Below, piece by piece: positions 8,331 through 16,377 of a stretch of 32,859 bases of DNA. The position numbers and the translations under genes were made by a program. Source of the stretch: JBNGDW01 sp049975325 (GTDB lineage Bacteria > Cloacimonadota > Cloacimonadia > JGIOTU-2 > JBNGDW01); contig JBNGDW010000006.1 in the NCBI GenBank assembly GCA_049975325.1, positions 1 to 32,859 of the forward strand. The letters are read 5' to 3'. How positions within the stretch are numbered: the first letter of the stretch is position 1; every line of letters begins with the position of its first letter. Under the pieces are notes generated by a model. It was not told the DNA's origin, made no database searches, and saw nothing but the letters and a program-made list of their open reading frames with translations.

Positions 8331-8336
8331 TGTCAA
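8331..8336 (-). promoter_or_regulatory. TTGACA box upstream of the SLBB gene
   Basis: A perfect TTGACA on the minus strand in the 65-base spacer between the lipoprotein and SLBB genes, 48 bases before the SLBB start codon. No convincing -10 hexamer stands 16-18 bases downstream, so this may be a weak internal promoter or chance. Confidence 0.25.
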
Positions 8337-8347
8337 CTTTGAGTATA

Positions 8348-9130
8348 TTAATCAAATGTAATTTGCCGCTCATCTGATTCTGAACCACCATCCGGTCTGT
8401 CGGCAGTTATAGTTTTAAAAGCATCTACTCGCCATTTATATGTGCCGGGAATCAGACCTAATTCTCCTCCTGAACAAGAATATTCAAACCCCATATATTC
8501 AGGTATGTCCACAGCTGCAGCGGCAGTGTTATCAGTATTAAAGAAAACGAGGCGATATCTATAGCCTTCGGGTCCCTGCCAGGTAAAATTTATCTCTTCA
8601 GTTAGAGAAAAACTGGCATTATCTGCTGGCTCAACTATTATCGGTTTTTCAATAAGATAATATGATACTGTATCAGACGGAGTATAATTGTCAGCCTCAT
8701 CATAAGGGATGATATAATAGCTCCACCATTGGTATATGACAGGTTCTTCGTATCCAGAAAATCTATCTATGTAACTTGTTGTATCTGGGTCATAATTGAT
8801 TATATCTACAATTGCAGAATCTCCTAATTCATTAAATCGATGGACCTCAATCCTGTGTATATCTCCATCCATATACAGTGGCTCTCCGTTCCACTCAATT
8901 TTTATCCAATTATTAATGCTGCCAGGCTCTGCATCTATACCGTTATTATGATCAGTAAGCCACCCGATCAACTCACCTTGATTATCTCTATCTCCAGGGT
9001 CTCCAAGATGAGGGATAAGATTAACTTCGGAAGGAGGTGTTGTGTCTTTCCCTTCCGGCTCATCTTTGGCACAACTTAAGAGTAACCCCACTATTAACAA
9101 TAAGATACATACTAAATATTTTGTTTTCAT
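8348..9130 (-). CDS. Lipoprotein with fibronectin-like folds, function unknown
   Basis: A 260-residue protein with a lipoprotein signal peptide: a hydrophobic run then LLLSC with the lipidated Cys at position 20, followed by a charged, flexible stretch (AKDEPEGKDTTPPSE). The mature part looks like two all-beta modules. The first, about residues 35-165, has INNWIKIEWNGEPL and IYQWWSYYIIPYDEADN; the second, about 165-260, has FTWQGPEGYRYRLVFF and GTYKWRVDAF. Both resemble fibronectin type III or Ig-like domains of envelope proteins. I do not recognise a named family. No Shine-Dalgarno precedes the ATG, and the promoter-like sequence just upstream would give an almost leaderless transcript. It lies upstream of the polysaccharide genes in the same direction, so a cell-envelope role is plausible but inferred. 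Confidence 0.7.
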   Translation of the reverse strand: MKTKYLVCILLLIVGLLLSCAKDEPEGKDTTPPSEVNLIPHLGDPGDRDNQGELIGWLTDHNNGIDAEPGSINNWIKIEWNGEPLYMDGDIHRIEVHRFNELGDSAIVDIINYDPDTTSYIDRFSGYEEPVIYQWWSYYIIPYDEADNYTPSDTVSYYLIEKPIIVEPADNASFSLTEEINFTWQGPEGYRYRLVFFNTDNTAAAAVDIPEYMGFEYSCSGGELGLIPGTYKWRVDAFKTITADRPDGGSESDERQITFD

Positions 9131-9138
9131 AAGATAAC

Positions 9139-9168
9139 TTTATGTAAAACATAAAAAATTTATGTCAA
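9139..9168 (-). promoter_or_regulatory. Putative promoter of the lipoprotein gene
   Basis: TTGACA (9163-9168) and CATAAA (9139-9144) on the minus strand with an 18-base spacer. Transcription would start about two bases before the ATG at 9130, giving a leaderless or near-leaderless message, consistent with the missing ribosome binding site. Confidence 0.45.
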
Positions 9169-9201
9169 TATTTTGTTTGCCTTTCTCCCAAAAATATTGA
9201 C
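9164..9201. repeat. Perfect 11-bp inverted repeat in the divergent promoter region
   Basis: GTCAATATTTT at 9164-9174 and AAAATATTGAC at 9191-9201 are exact reverse complements separated by 16 bases. Each arm contains a TTGAC box, one reading toward the lipoprotein and one toward leuS. It could be an operator or simply paired promoter boxes. Confidence 0.6.
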
Positions 9202-9226
9202 TAAAATATTTCTTGCTACTTGGGGA

Positions 9227-9232
9227 TATAAT
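9227..9232 (+). promoter_or_regulatory. Putative -10 box for leuS
   Basis: A perfect TATAAT within a strongly AT-rich stretch, 35 bases before the leuS ATG. The nearest TTGAC box (9197-9202) is 24 bases away, too far for a standard pair, so only the -10 element is proposed. Confidence 0.35.
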
Positions 9233-9267
9233 ATATATTATAAACTAAACGAATTTCAGGAGAAGAA

Positions 9268-11751
9268 ATGGGCTATCCTTTTCGTGAAATAGAGAAGAAA
9301 TGGCAGAAGGTCTGGGAAGAGAAAAAATTATTTTATGCCAAAGAGAATGATCCACGACCTAAGTTCTATCTTCTTTCCATGTTTCCATATCCCTCTGGTT
9401 CACTTCATATGGGACATATGTCAAATTACTCAATTGCGGATGCAATTGCACGGTATAAAATTATGCAGGGCTATAAGGTTCTGCAGCCAATGGGATACGA
9501 TGCCTTTGGCATGCCTGCTGAAAATTATGCGATAGAACATAATTCTCATCCAAAGATAACAACCTATAACAACATAGAAATAATGAGAAAACAGTTCAAG
9601 GCAGTTGGCTTTGGCTATGATTGGTCTCGCGAGATCATTACTTGTAAGGAATCATACTACAAATGGAATCAGTGGTTTTTTCTTAAGATGTATGAGAGAG
9701 ACCTAGTTTATAGAAAATCTTCCTATGTAAACTGGTGTCCAAGCTGCCAGACTGTGCTTGCAAATGAACAAGCGGAAGGTGGCTATTGCTGGAGGTGTGA
9801 CACCAAGGTTGTGCAAAAAGAAATTGAGCAATGGTTCCTCAAAATAACGGCCTATGCAGAAGAACTGGCAGACCATTCACGGCTTGGTAACTGGCCTGAA
9901 CGAGTTATAACAATGCAAAAAAACTGGATTGGAAAAAGCGTAGGGACAGAAATCTACTTTGCACTCGAAGATAATAGAGAGAAAATCCCTGTGTTTACCA
10001 CCAGGGCAGATACAATATTCGGATGCACCTACCTTATTTTGGCGGCTGAGCATCCCCTTATAAAAAAGTTAAAAGAGAACAATCCATATGCTGACAAGAT
10101 TGAAAAGTTTGTGGAACGAACAATCAATATGGACCGAATAGAGCGAACATCAGTCGATACTGAGAAGGAGGGGGTCTTTACGGGAAGATACGCAATAAAT
10201 CCTGTGAATGGAGAAAGAATTCCCATATGGATAGCAAATTATGTGGTAATGGAATATGGAAGTGGAGCGGTGATGTGCGTTCCAGCCCATGACCAACGAG
10301 ACTTCGAGTTTGCCCACAAGTATAATCTGCCAATAAGAATTGTAATTCAGAACCCTGATAAGTCGCTCCGTTTGGCAGAGATGGATGAGGCTTATGTTGA
10401 AGAAGGGATTCTGGTAAATTCTGGACAGTTCAGTGGCCTCTCAAGCGAAGAAGCAATGCCAAAAATAAATCTCTGGATGAAGGAAAAAGGGATAGGGCAA
10501 AAGAAAGTAGCATATCGGCTCCGAGATTGGGGAATATCAAGGCAGCGATATTGGGGCACTCCAATCCCAATGGTCTATTGCGACAAATGCGGCATCGTAC
10601 CAGTGCCGGAGGATCAGCTACCAGTATCTCTTCCTGAAAATATCCAGATTGACAAAGCGAGAAAAAATCCACTTTTGTTTGCCTCGGAATTTGTTAATGC
10701 AACCTGCCCCAGATGCGGCGGTCCCGCTCGCAGAGAAACCGATACTATGGATACTTTCTTTGACTCTTCCTGGTATTATGCCCGCTTTGCTGATCCAAAT
10801 AATACAGAGGCTCCTTTTGATAAAAAAATTATTTCACATTGGCTACCTGTAGACCAGTATATAGGAGGAATTGAACATGCAGTGATGCACCTTTTATATG
10901 CCCGTTTCTTCTACAAATTTATGCGAGACATCGGTATGGTCTCTGGTGATGAGCCATTCATCAACCTACTAACTCAGGGAATGGTTACAAAAGATGGCGC
11001 CAAGATGTCCAAATCCAAAGGAAACATCGTTGATCCGCAGGAATTCATCGATAGATACGGATCTGATACGATCAGGATGTTTATGCTCTTTGCCGCCCCA
11101 CCGGATAAGGATAGGGAATGGAGCCATGAAGGAGTCAAAGGTATTTACCGATTTCTTAATCGTGTCTGGACATTGATACAATCAAAAAAAGAGCTCGTTC
11201 GCAGCTGCCCTGAAGTGTATAATGAAAATGAGAAGGGGTCAAAAGAATTCAAACAGCTCCGTTNNNNNNNNNNCCATTATACTATCAAAAAAATAACCGA
11301 AGATATTGAAGAGCGAATGCAATTTAATACAGCAGTGGCAGCAATTATGGAGCATGTTAATAACATTACAAGATGCAACATATCTTCCGCCGCATCAAGT
11401 GCAGAAAAAGCAATATACAAAGAATCAGTGGAAATCCTGCCAAAACTACTCGCACCATTTGCTCCCCATATCGCAGAAGAAATCTGGGAAATACTAGGAC
11501 ACAAACCTTCGGTACTTGAATCAAGTTGGCTAAAGTTCAATGAAAAATATCTGATTAAGGAAGAAGTCACCTATGTCATACAGATAAATGGAAAACTCCG
11601 AAGCAAAATAGTTGTGGATGCAGATACGCCCCAGAACGAGGTAGAGAAGCTTGCCCTGAGTAACTCCAAAATACAGAAATATGTTAAAGAGAAACCGATA
11701 AAAAGGATTATTACTATCCCCAAAAAATTAGTGAATATTGTAGTGGGATGA
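9268..11751 (+). CDS. leuS: Leucyl-tRNA synthetase, with a short assembly gap
   Basis: Class I synthetase charging tRNA-Leu. At 827 residues it has the expected length. The HIGH-type motif HMGH is at residues 47-50 in PYPSGSLHMGHM, and KMSKS is at 579-583. Zinc-ribbon cysteines are C157/C160 with C174/C177, and C438/C441 with C480/C483. The CP1 editing domain has TTRADTIFGCTYL and a GSGAVMCVPAHDQRDFEFA stretch. The anticodon-binding and C-terminal domains end VQ/INGKLRSKI and IPKKLVNIVVG. AGGAGA stands 5 bases before ATG. Ten N near residue 665 fall after the KMSKS domain where relatives have L-R-x-x-x-H; the frame is kept, so the gene is probably intact. It heads a plus-strand set with rsmA and sppA. 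Confidence 0.97.
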   Translation: MGYPFREIEKKWQKVWEEKKLFYAKENDPRPKFYLLSMFPYPSGSLHMGHMSNYSIADAIARYKIMQGYKVLQPMGYDAFGMPAENYAIEHNSHPKITTYNNIEIMRKQFKAVGFGYDWSREIITCKESYYKWNQWFFLKMYERDLVYRKSSYVNWCPSCQTVLANEQAEGGYCWRCDTKVVQKEIEQWFLKITAYAEELADHSRLGNWPERVITMQKNWIGKSVGTEIYFALEDNREKIPVFTTRADTIFGCTYLILAAEHPLIKKLKENNPYADKIEKFVERTINMDRIERTSVDTEKEGVFTGRYAINPVNGERIPIWIANYVVMEYGSGAVMCVPAHDQRDFEFAHKYNLPIRIVIQNPDKSLRLAEMDEAYVEEGILVNSGQFSGLSSEEAMPKINLWMKEKGIGQKKVAYRLRDWGISRQRYWGTPIPMVYCDKCGIVPVPEDQLPVSLPENIQIDKARKNPLLFASEFVNATCPRCGGPARRETDTMDTFFDSSWYYARFADPNNTEAPFDKKIISHWLPVDQYIGGIEHAVMHLLYARFFYKFMRDIGMVSGDEPFINLLTQGMVTKDGAKMSKSKGNIVDPQEFIDRYGSDTIRMFMLFAAPPDKDREWSHEGVKGIYRFLNRVWTLIQSKKELVRSCPEVYNENEKGSKEFKQLRXXXXHYTIKKITEDIEERMQFNTAVAAIMEHVNNITRCNISSAASSAEKAIYKESVEILPKLLAPFAPHIAEEIWEILGHKPSVLESSWLKFNEKYLIKEEVTYVIQINGKLRSKIVVDADTPQNEVEKLALSNSKIQKYVKEKPIKRIITIPKKLVNIVVG
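11264..11273. other. Assembly gap (10 N) inside leuS
   Basis: Ten N in the anticodon-binding domain. The reading frame is preserved across them, but alignment from memory with other LeuRS (L-R-x3-H) suggests that 7 rather than 10 bases are missing; both keep the frame. Confidence 0.9.
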
Positions 11752-11830
11752 TATAGAATCAATATTGCTTGTTTAATCCGGAGATTATAAATACAGACCA
11801 AATGTTCTCCAACTTTTGCAACAACTATAT

Positions 11831-12607
11831 ATGCAGCAAAAAAAATCCTTAGGCCAGCATTTTCTAATTGATAAAAATATTTCAGCCAAGATTGTAAGAA
11901 CTGCCCACATAACTCCTTCGGATGTCGTGTGGGAAATCGGACCAGGTAAAGGAATTTTAACTGAACAATTACTGGAAAAATGTAAAAAACTCCTTGTATT
12001 TGAAATTGATTCTTGCTGGGCTGATTTCATCGCCAAAAAGTTTTCCAATCCTAAGTTGCAGATTATTAATCAAGATATACTGAAAGTAAACTTCTCACAA
12101 TATTATGAAAATTCACCTGTAAAAATCGTCTCCAACATTCCATATCAGATTACTTCTCCTCTGCTACTAAAGATCGCTGACAACAATGAGCTTTTCTCGT
12201 CCATCACACTTATGGTACAGGATGAAGTTGCCGAGCGTGTGGTGGGAATACCTGGGACTAAATCCTATGGCCGACTCTCCATTAAGATACAATACTATTT
12301 TCAAGTAGAAAAGCTTTTTAGAGTTCCCCCACATCTGTTCCGCCCTAAACCTCGTATAACCTCAGCTGTAATCCGGCTACTCCCGAGACAAAATCCTCCT
12401 GAAATACCAGACGAAACATTATTGTGGAGCCTTATTGATTATACCTTTCAGCATAGACGCAAGATGTTGCGAAACAGCCTCAAAAACTTTATAGACCCCA
12501 AAACATATCAAGATGTGGTCTGCTCTTCAGATTTTGACTTTACCAGGCGGCCAGAAGAACTCTCGATAGAAGATTTTATTTTCTTGACAAAACAGATCAA
12601 AAAATAA
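11831..12607 (+). CDS. rsmA: 16S rRNA dimethyladenosine transferase (RsmA/KsgA)
   Basis: Dimethylates two adjacent adenines in the 3' terminal helix of 16S rRNA late in 30S assembly. Motifs: KKSLGQHFLIDKNI at the N-terminus, the SAM-binding loop VWEIGPGKGILTEQLL, LLVFEIDSCW, and the catalytic motif IV as NIPYQITSP (most members have NLPY). MVQDEVAERVVG and the RPKPRITSAVIRL stretch follow. The C-terminal four-helix domain includes FQHRRKMLRNSL. The frame is open back to a TTG at 11816, but the ATG giving MQQKKSLGQHF matches the family. Neither has a Shine-Dalgarno sequence. It lies 79 bases after leuS and 35 before sppA. Confidence 0.95.
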   Translation: MQQKKSLGQHFLIDKNISAKIVRTAHITPSDVVWEIGPGKGILTEQLLEKCKKLLVFEIDSCWADFIAKKFSNPKLQIINQDILKVNFSQYYENSPVKIVSNIPYQITSPLLLKIADNNELFSSITLMVQDEVAERVVGIPGTKSYGRLSIKIQYYFQVEKLFRVPPHLFRPKPRITSAVIRLLPRQNPPEIPDETLLWSLIDYTFQHRRKMLRNSLKNFIDPKTYQDVVCSSDFDFTRRPEELSIEDFIFLTKQIKK

Positions 12608-12642
12608 AAATTGGTTGTACTTTCAACTTATCTGGAGGGAAA

Positions 12643-14373
12643 ATGAGAACATTAGGAAAAGTTTTACTGTGGATCTTTGCAATTATAGGGATATTAACGG
12701 TTGTTTTCACTATCTTGCTTTCCAGTATAGTACTGAAGAAGCCGTCTGTAGCGGTTAAAGAAAATACTTTTCTAACACTTAAATTGAGTGGCTTAGCCAA
12801 TGATTACAACCCATATGAGAGCATGCCGTTTATCCGAGAACCACTCTCAATAAGTGAATTGTGCAAAAAAATTGAAACCGCCCAAAATGATCCACGCATC
12901 AAGGGTATTATTATAAAGCCAACTCCCTATTACATAAGCGGCTGGGCACTTACAAAGGAGCTTAGGGATAGGCTCTTAGACTTTCACCAGGCAGGTAAAA
13001 AAATATACGCATACTGTGATTTTGTGGGAGATACTGGATACTATGTAGCATCAATCGCAGACTCTATATTTCTTAATCCATCACAATCAGGAGGAATTAT
13101 CCTCACAGGTATTGCTGCTGAGATTAACTATTATAAAGGCTTATTTGATAAAATTGGCATTGAATTTATCTCAGTACACCAGGGGGAATATAAAGGAGCA
13201 GGAGAACCATTTAGCCAGAAAACTATGTCTGAACCAATGCGAGAAAACTATACTGAATTCATTGAAGATATGTATAAGGAGTATGTTCAGGCAATTGCAG
13301 AAAGCCGAGGATTGCCACTTAGTCAGATGCTTGAAATTATGGAGAACAGGCAAGATCTTTTTATAGTGGGAGAAAGTGCGTTGGAGCTGAACCTTGCAGA
13401 TGTCCTTTGTTCAGAAAAAGAATTTAACAAGATGATTATAGAGCCATCTAACATCATGGATATCAAAAAATATCCTGCGCAAGTGCAGAATAAGTCCGAT
13501 AAAATTGCTATATTATATGGCCAGGGAAATATCATATTATCCGGTAATGATGGATTTGGCTTGGAATCGCATGTTATTACAGACGAAAATATCCCCAATG
13601 AACTGGACAAGATAGCAAAAAGAAAAGATGTAAAAGCCCTTGTCTTCCGAGTAAATAGTGAAGGAGGTAGTGCGCTTGTCTCAGATATTGTCTGGAATGC
13701 ATTAGAAGAGGTCAACAAAAAAATTCCTGTGGTTGTATCAATGGGTGATATGGCTGCTTCTGGTGGATACTATATCTCGTGCGGTGCGGACTACATCTTT
13801 GCTCAACCAAATACACTTACTGGTTCTATTGGTGTGGTGAGCTTACTTATAAACTGGGAAGAACTAAGAGAAAAAGCAGAGATAAATACATATCAGATTA
13901 AGAAGGGCAAATATGCAGGGTTCCTTTCCCCCAATTTTTCCCCCTCCCAATCGGATATCGCTACAATAGAACGGATGAGTGAAAAGATTTATGAAGAGTT
14001 TAAAGAGCGTGTAGCTCAAGGTAGGAATATGACACTTGAGCAGGTTGAGCAGGTTGCACAGGGACGTCTCTGGACAGGGAAAAGAGCAGTAGATGCAGGA
14101 CTTGTGGATGAACTTGGGGGACTTGATGATGCTGTTGCAAAGGCTGCCGAACTTGCGGGTATCGAAGAGTATTCAATAATCTTGTTCCCTCAACGAAAAG
14201 GACTGTTAGATATCCTCCGCAAAGGCTTCGATTTAGATATTGGGTCGGGTATAAAAGGAAAGCTAAATGAGCAAACTTTCAAACTCTTTCCTACACAAGA
14301 GAAAATTATAGAGGCTGTCTCCCGAGAGCCAGTATGGTTAATCCCGCCATTCCAACTTGATGTAAATTACTGA
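12643..14373 (+). CDS. sppA: Signal peptide peptidase SppA, long (two-domain) type
   Basis: Membrane-bound serine protease that degrades cleaved signal peptides. The 576-residue protein has one N-terminal membrane anchor (about 6-28) and two tandem S49 domains, as in the E. coli 67-kDa type. The Ser/Lys dyad is split between domains: Lys184 in GEYKGAGEPF of the first and Ser373 in MAASGGYYISCGADYIFA of the second, followed by TLTGSIGV. GRLWTGKRAVDAGLVDELGG near the end is another S49 signature. GGAGGG stands 4-5 bases before ATG, one of the best ribosome binding sites here. It is co-directional with rsmA and leuS. Confidence 0.96.
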   Translation: MRTLGKVLLWIFAIIGILTVVFTILLSSIVLKKPSVAVKENTFLTLKLSGLANDYNPYESMPFIREPLSISELCKKIETAQNDPRIKGIIIKPTPYYISGWALTKELRDRLLDFHQAGKKIYAYCDFVGDTGYYVASIADSIFLNPSQSGGIILTGIAAEINYYKGLFDKIGIEFISVHQGEYKGAGEPFSQKTMSEPMRENYTEFIEDMYKEYVQAIAESRGLPLSQMLEIMENRQDLFIVGESALELNLADVLCSEKEFNKMIIEPSNIMDIKKYPAQVQNKSDKIAILYGQGNIILSGNDGFGLESHVITDENIPNELDKIAKRKDVKALVFRVNSEGGSALVSDIVWNALEEVNKKIPVVVSMGDMAASGGYYISCGADYIFAQPNTLTGSIGVVSLLINWEELREKAEINTYQIKKGKYAGFLSPNFSPSQSDIATIERMSEKIYEEFKERVAQGRNMTLEQVEQVAQGRLWTGKRAVDAGLVDELGGLDDAVAKAAELAGIEEYSIILFPQRKGLLDILRKGFDLDIGSGIKGKLNEQTFKLFPTQEKIIEAVSREPVWLIPPFQLDVNY

Positions 14374-14626
14374 TGAACAATTCAGAATGCGTTTGTCTGC
14401 CAGAGAATATCGATCGCTTTTTTAACTTTGCTATGAAATATTAGCTTAGAATTGAATTTCATCTTTACCTGCTTTGCTGCTTGTTACTTCTTCCTTTCTT
14501 GCCAATTCATCTTAAAAGTAATTTTTTAACAAATTAGTTGCCGCAAATATGGTCCATTAATCATTAAAACCACATTACTTTGTAAAACTTGACATAACAC
14601 TCAGTTCTTTACCCATTCATCTTACT
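14374..14626. other. 253-base intergenic spacer
   Basis: No credible coding sequence, tRNA or strong hairpin is seen on either strand. The region is AT-rich. Its one notable element is TTGACA at 14589-14594 on the plus strand, 32 bases before the VanZ-like start codon. No good -10 hexamer is at the standard distance. Confidence 0.6.
14589..14594 (+). promoter_or_regulatory. TTGACA box upstream of the VanZ-hisS-aspS group
   Basis: A perfect -35 hexamer located 32 bases upstream of the ATG, the same distance as for the lipoprotein gene. The -10 region is poor (CCCATT/CCATTC), so this is a tentative promoter for a nearly leaderless message. Confidence 0.3.
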
Positions 14627-15040
14627 ATGAAGATCCGTTTCCGCTATCTTCTGATTGCCTGGCTAGTAATAATGCTTGTGGCAACATCGATTCCAGACTT
14701 AAAGCTTTCTACCAAGAGATTCACATGGTCAGATAAATTCATGCATGCAGGTGAATATTGCATCTGTGCATTGCTATTTCTTTTTACTCTTCAGCAAGAG
14801 AACAGATTTAACAGAAAGTGGAAACGCTTTTTTATAGTAGCACTCAGTTGTATAATACTTGGAATACTGGACGAATGGCATCAGACCCTAATCCCAGGCC
14901 GCGAGACTGACATAGCAGATTTATTAGTAGATATAACAGGCGTTGCACTTGCTGTGATAGGATTTATAGTTATTACCCGAAAGCAAGAAAAACGGGAAAG
15001 AAACATCTTTACTACAATGCAAAGACAGGAACGAGAATGA
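14627..15040 (+). CDS. VanZ-family membrane protein
   Basis: A 137-residue protein with four membrane segments (about 7-24, 41-56, 66-84 and 101-118). It carries the VanZ-family signatures SDKFMHAGEYCICALLF between helices 1 and 2, and LDEWHQTLIPGRETDIADLL before the last helix. VanZ confers low-level teicoplanin resistance in one enterococcal cluster, but most family members are envelope proteins of unknown role, so no resistance is implied. There is no Shine-Dalgarno sequence. The stop overlaps the hisS start as ATGA, indicating coupled translation. A Lys/Arg/Glu-rich tail follows the last helix. Confidence 0.85.
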   Translation: MKIRFRYLLIAWLVIMLVATSIPDLKLSTKRFTWSDKFMHAGEYCICALLFLFTLQQENRFNRKWKRFFIVALSCIILGILDEWHQTLIPGRETDIADLLVDITGVALAVIGFIVITRKQEKRERNIFTTMQRQERE

Positions 15041-16317
15041 AATATCAAGCACCGAGAGGCACCTTTGATATTTTGCCTGAAGAAATTTACAGATGGCATT
15101 ACCTTGAAAATATTATCAAAAAAAATGCGAATCTCTATAACTACAAAGAGATCCGCTTCCCCATCTTTGAGCAGTTAGAACTCTTCCAAAGAAGCGTGGG
15201 CGAGACATCAGATATTGTGGAAAAGGAGATGTACATATTCAAAGATAAGGCTGGCAGAAGATTTGCTCTTCGCCCGGAAGGAACGGCATGTATAGCCCGC
15301 GCATATATCGAACACAAAATGCAGGCTTCACACAGGAGTCCCCTCCGTCTCTTCTACCTGGGACCTATGTTTCGCTATTCACGACCCCAAAAAGGAAGAT
15401 ATCGCCAGTTCTATCAATTTGGCTTTGAATATTTAGGAGTCCCTGACCCGATAGCAGATGCTGAAATAATCGCCTTAGGATGGAAAATCTATCAAGATAC
15501 AAATATTCCTAATGTTAGACTGGAGATAAACTCTATCGGTTGCCCAAAATGCAGAAAAACATATAATGAAAAACTTAGAACCTTCTTGCTAAAAAATAAA
15601 TCTTTATTCTGTTCAGACTGTCAGCGTAGAATGGAAGTTAATCCCTTGCGTGTATTTGATTGTAAGAGGGAATCCTGCCAGAACCTACTGCAGGAAGCAC
15701 CGACAATGTTAGAAAATCTCTGTGAAGAATGTGATGTCCATTTTCAGACTGTTCAAAACTTTCTAAGTGAAATGGAAGTCCCCTTTACAGTAAATCCGCG
15801 TATAGTTAGAGGACTTGATTATTACACAAGAACGGCTTTTGAATACAAGATTGATTATCTCGGTGCCCAAGATGCAATTGGAGGTGGAGGACGCTACGAT
15901 GACCTTATTGAGCAACTTGGGGGCCCAGCCACCCCGGCAGTAGGCTTATCAGGGGGGCTTGAAAGAGTTATTCTCTCCCTGAAATACGGCAATGTCCCCA
16001 TCCCTCCAGAACCCACGCTTGATGCTCTCGTTATCCCCTTTGACGACTCTCTTCTCAGCCCTGCTATCAAAATTTGTAACACCCTCCATCAAAAAAACAT
16101 ATCTGCAGTAATCGCTGACCCACATTCATCTCTAAAGAGTAACTTGCGCTACTGTGACGCAAATCAAGTAAAATTTGCTGTGATTATTGGAGAAGATGAA
16201 ATAAGAAGCAAAAAATTTATTGTGAAAGATATTCAAGACAAAGTCCAGGAAGCAATGCCGATACCTCAAATCAGCAATTATATTACCCAAAGAATAAAAA
16301 ATAAAAAGAAGCTGTAA
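15037..16317 (+). CDS. hisS: Histidyl-tRNA synthetase
   Basis: Class II synthetase charging tRNA-His; 426 residues is the normal length. Motifs: APRGTFDILPEE at the N-terminus, ALRPEGTACIARAYIEH (motif 2 region), FYLGPMFRYSRPQKGRYRQF, the HisA loop GLDYYTRTAFEY near 259-270, and motif 3 AVGLSGGLERVILSL. The insertion domain carries paired cysteines (CPKC, CSDC, CEEC), as in many relatives. The C-terminal anticodon-binding domain ends in a Lys-rich tail. The start overlaps the VanZ-like stop by 4 bases, with AGGAACGAGA upstream. aspS follows after 60 bases, the common hisS-aspS pair. Confidence 0.97.
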   Translation: MKYQAPRGTFDILPEEIYRWHYLENIIKKNANLYNYKEIRFPIFEQLELFQRSVGETSDIVEKEMYIFKDKAGRRFALRPEGTACIARAYIEHKMQASHRSPLRLFYLGPMFRYSRPQKGRYRQFYQFGFEYLGVPDPIADAEIIALGWKIYQDTNIPNVRLEINSIGCPKCRKTYNEKLRTFLLKNKSLFCSDCQRRMEVNPLRVFDCKRESCQNLLQEAPTMLENLCEECDVHFQTVQNFLSEMEVPFTVNPRIVRGLDYYTRTAFEYKIDYLGAQDAIGGGGRYDDLIEQLGGPATPAVGLSGGLERVILSLKYGNVPIPPEPTLDALVIPFDDSLLSPAIKICNTLHQKNISAVIADPHSSLKSNLRYCDANQVKFAVIIGEDEIRSKKFIVKDIQDKVQEAMPIPQISNYITQRIKNKKKL

Positions 16318-16377
16318 AGGGACTATATAATTACTTTTTCGAAGATTTTGATAAATTTGCAGAAAGGCAGAGTAAAT

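Noticed and set aside
9197..9232. TTGACT and TATAAT as a complete leuS promoter
   Set aside because: The 24-base spacing is well outside the usual 16-18, so only the -10 candidate was kept.
14374..14626. tRNA or small RNA gene in the sppA-VanZ spacer
   Set aside because: No T-loop sequence, no cloverleaf-compatible arms and no clear hairpin with a T-tract.
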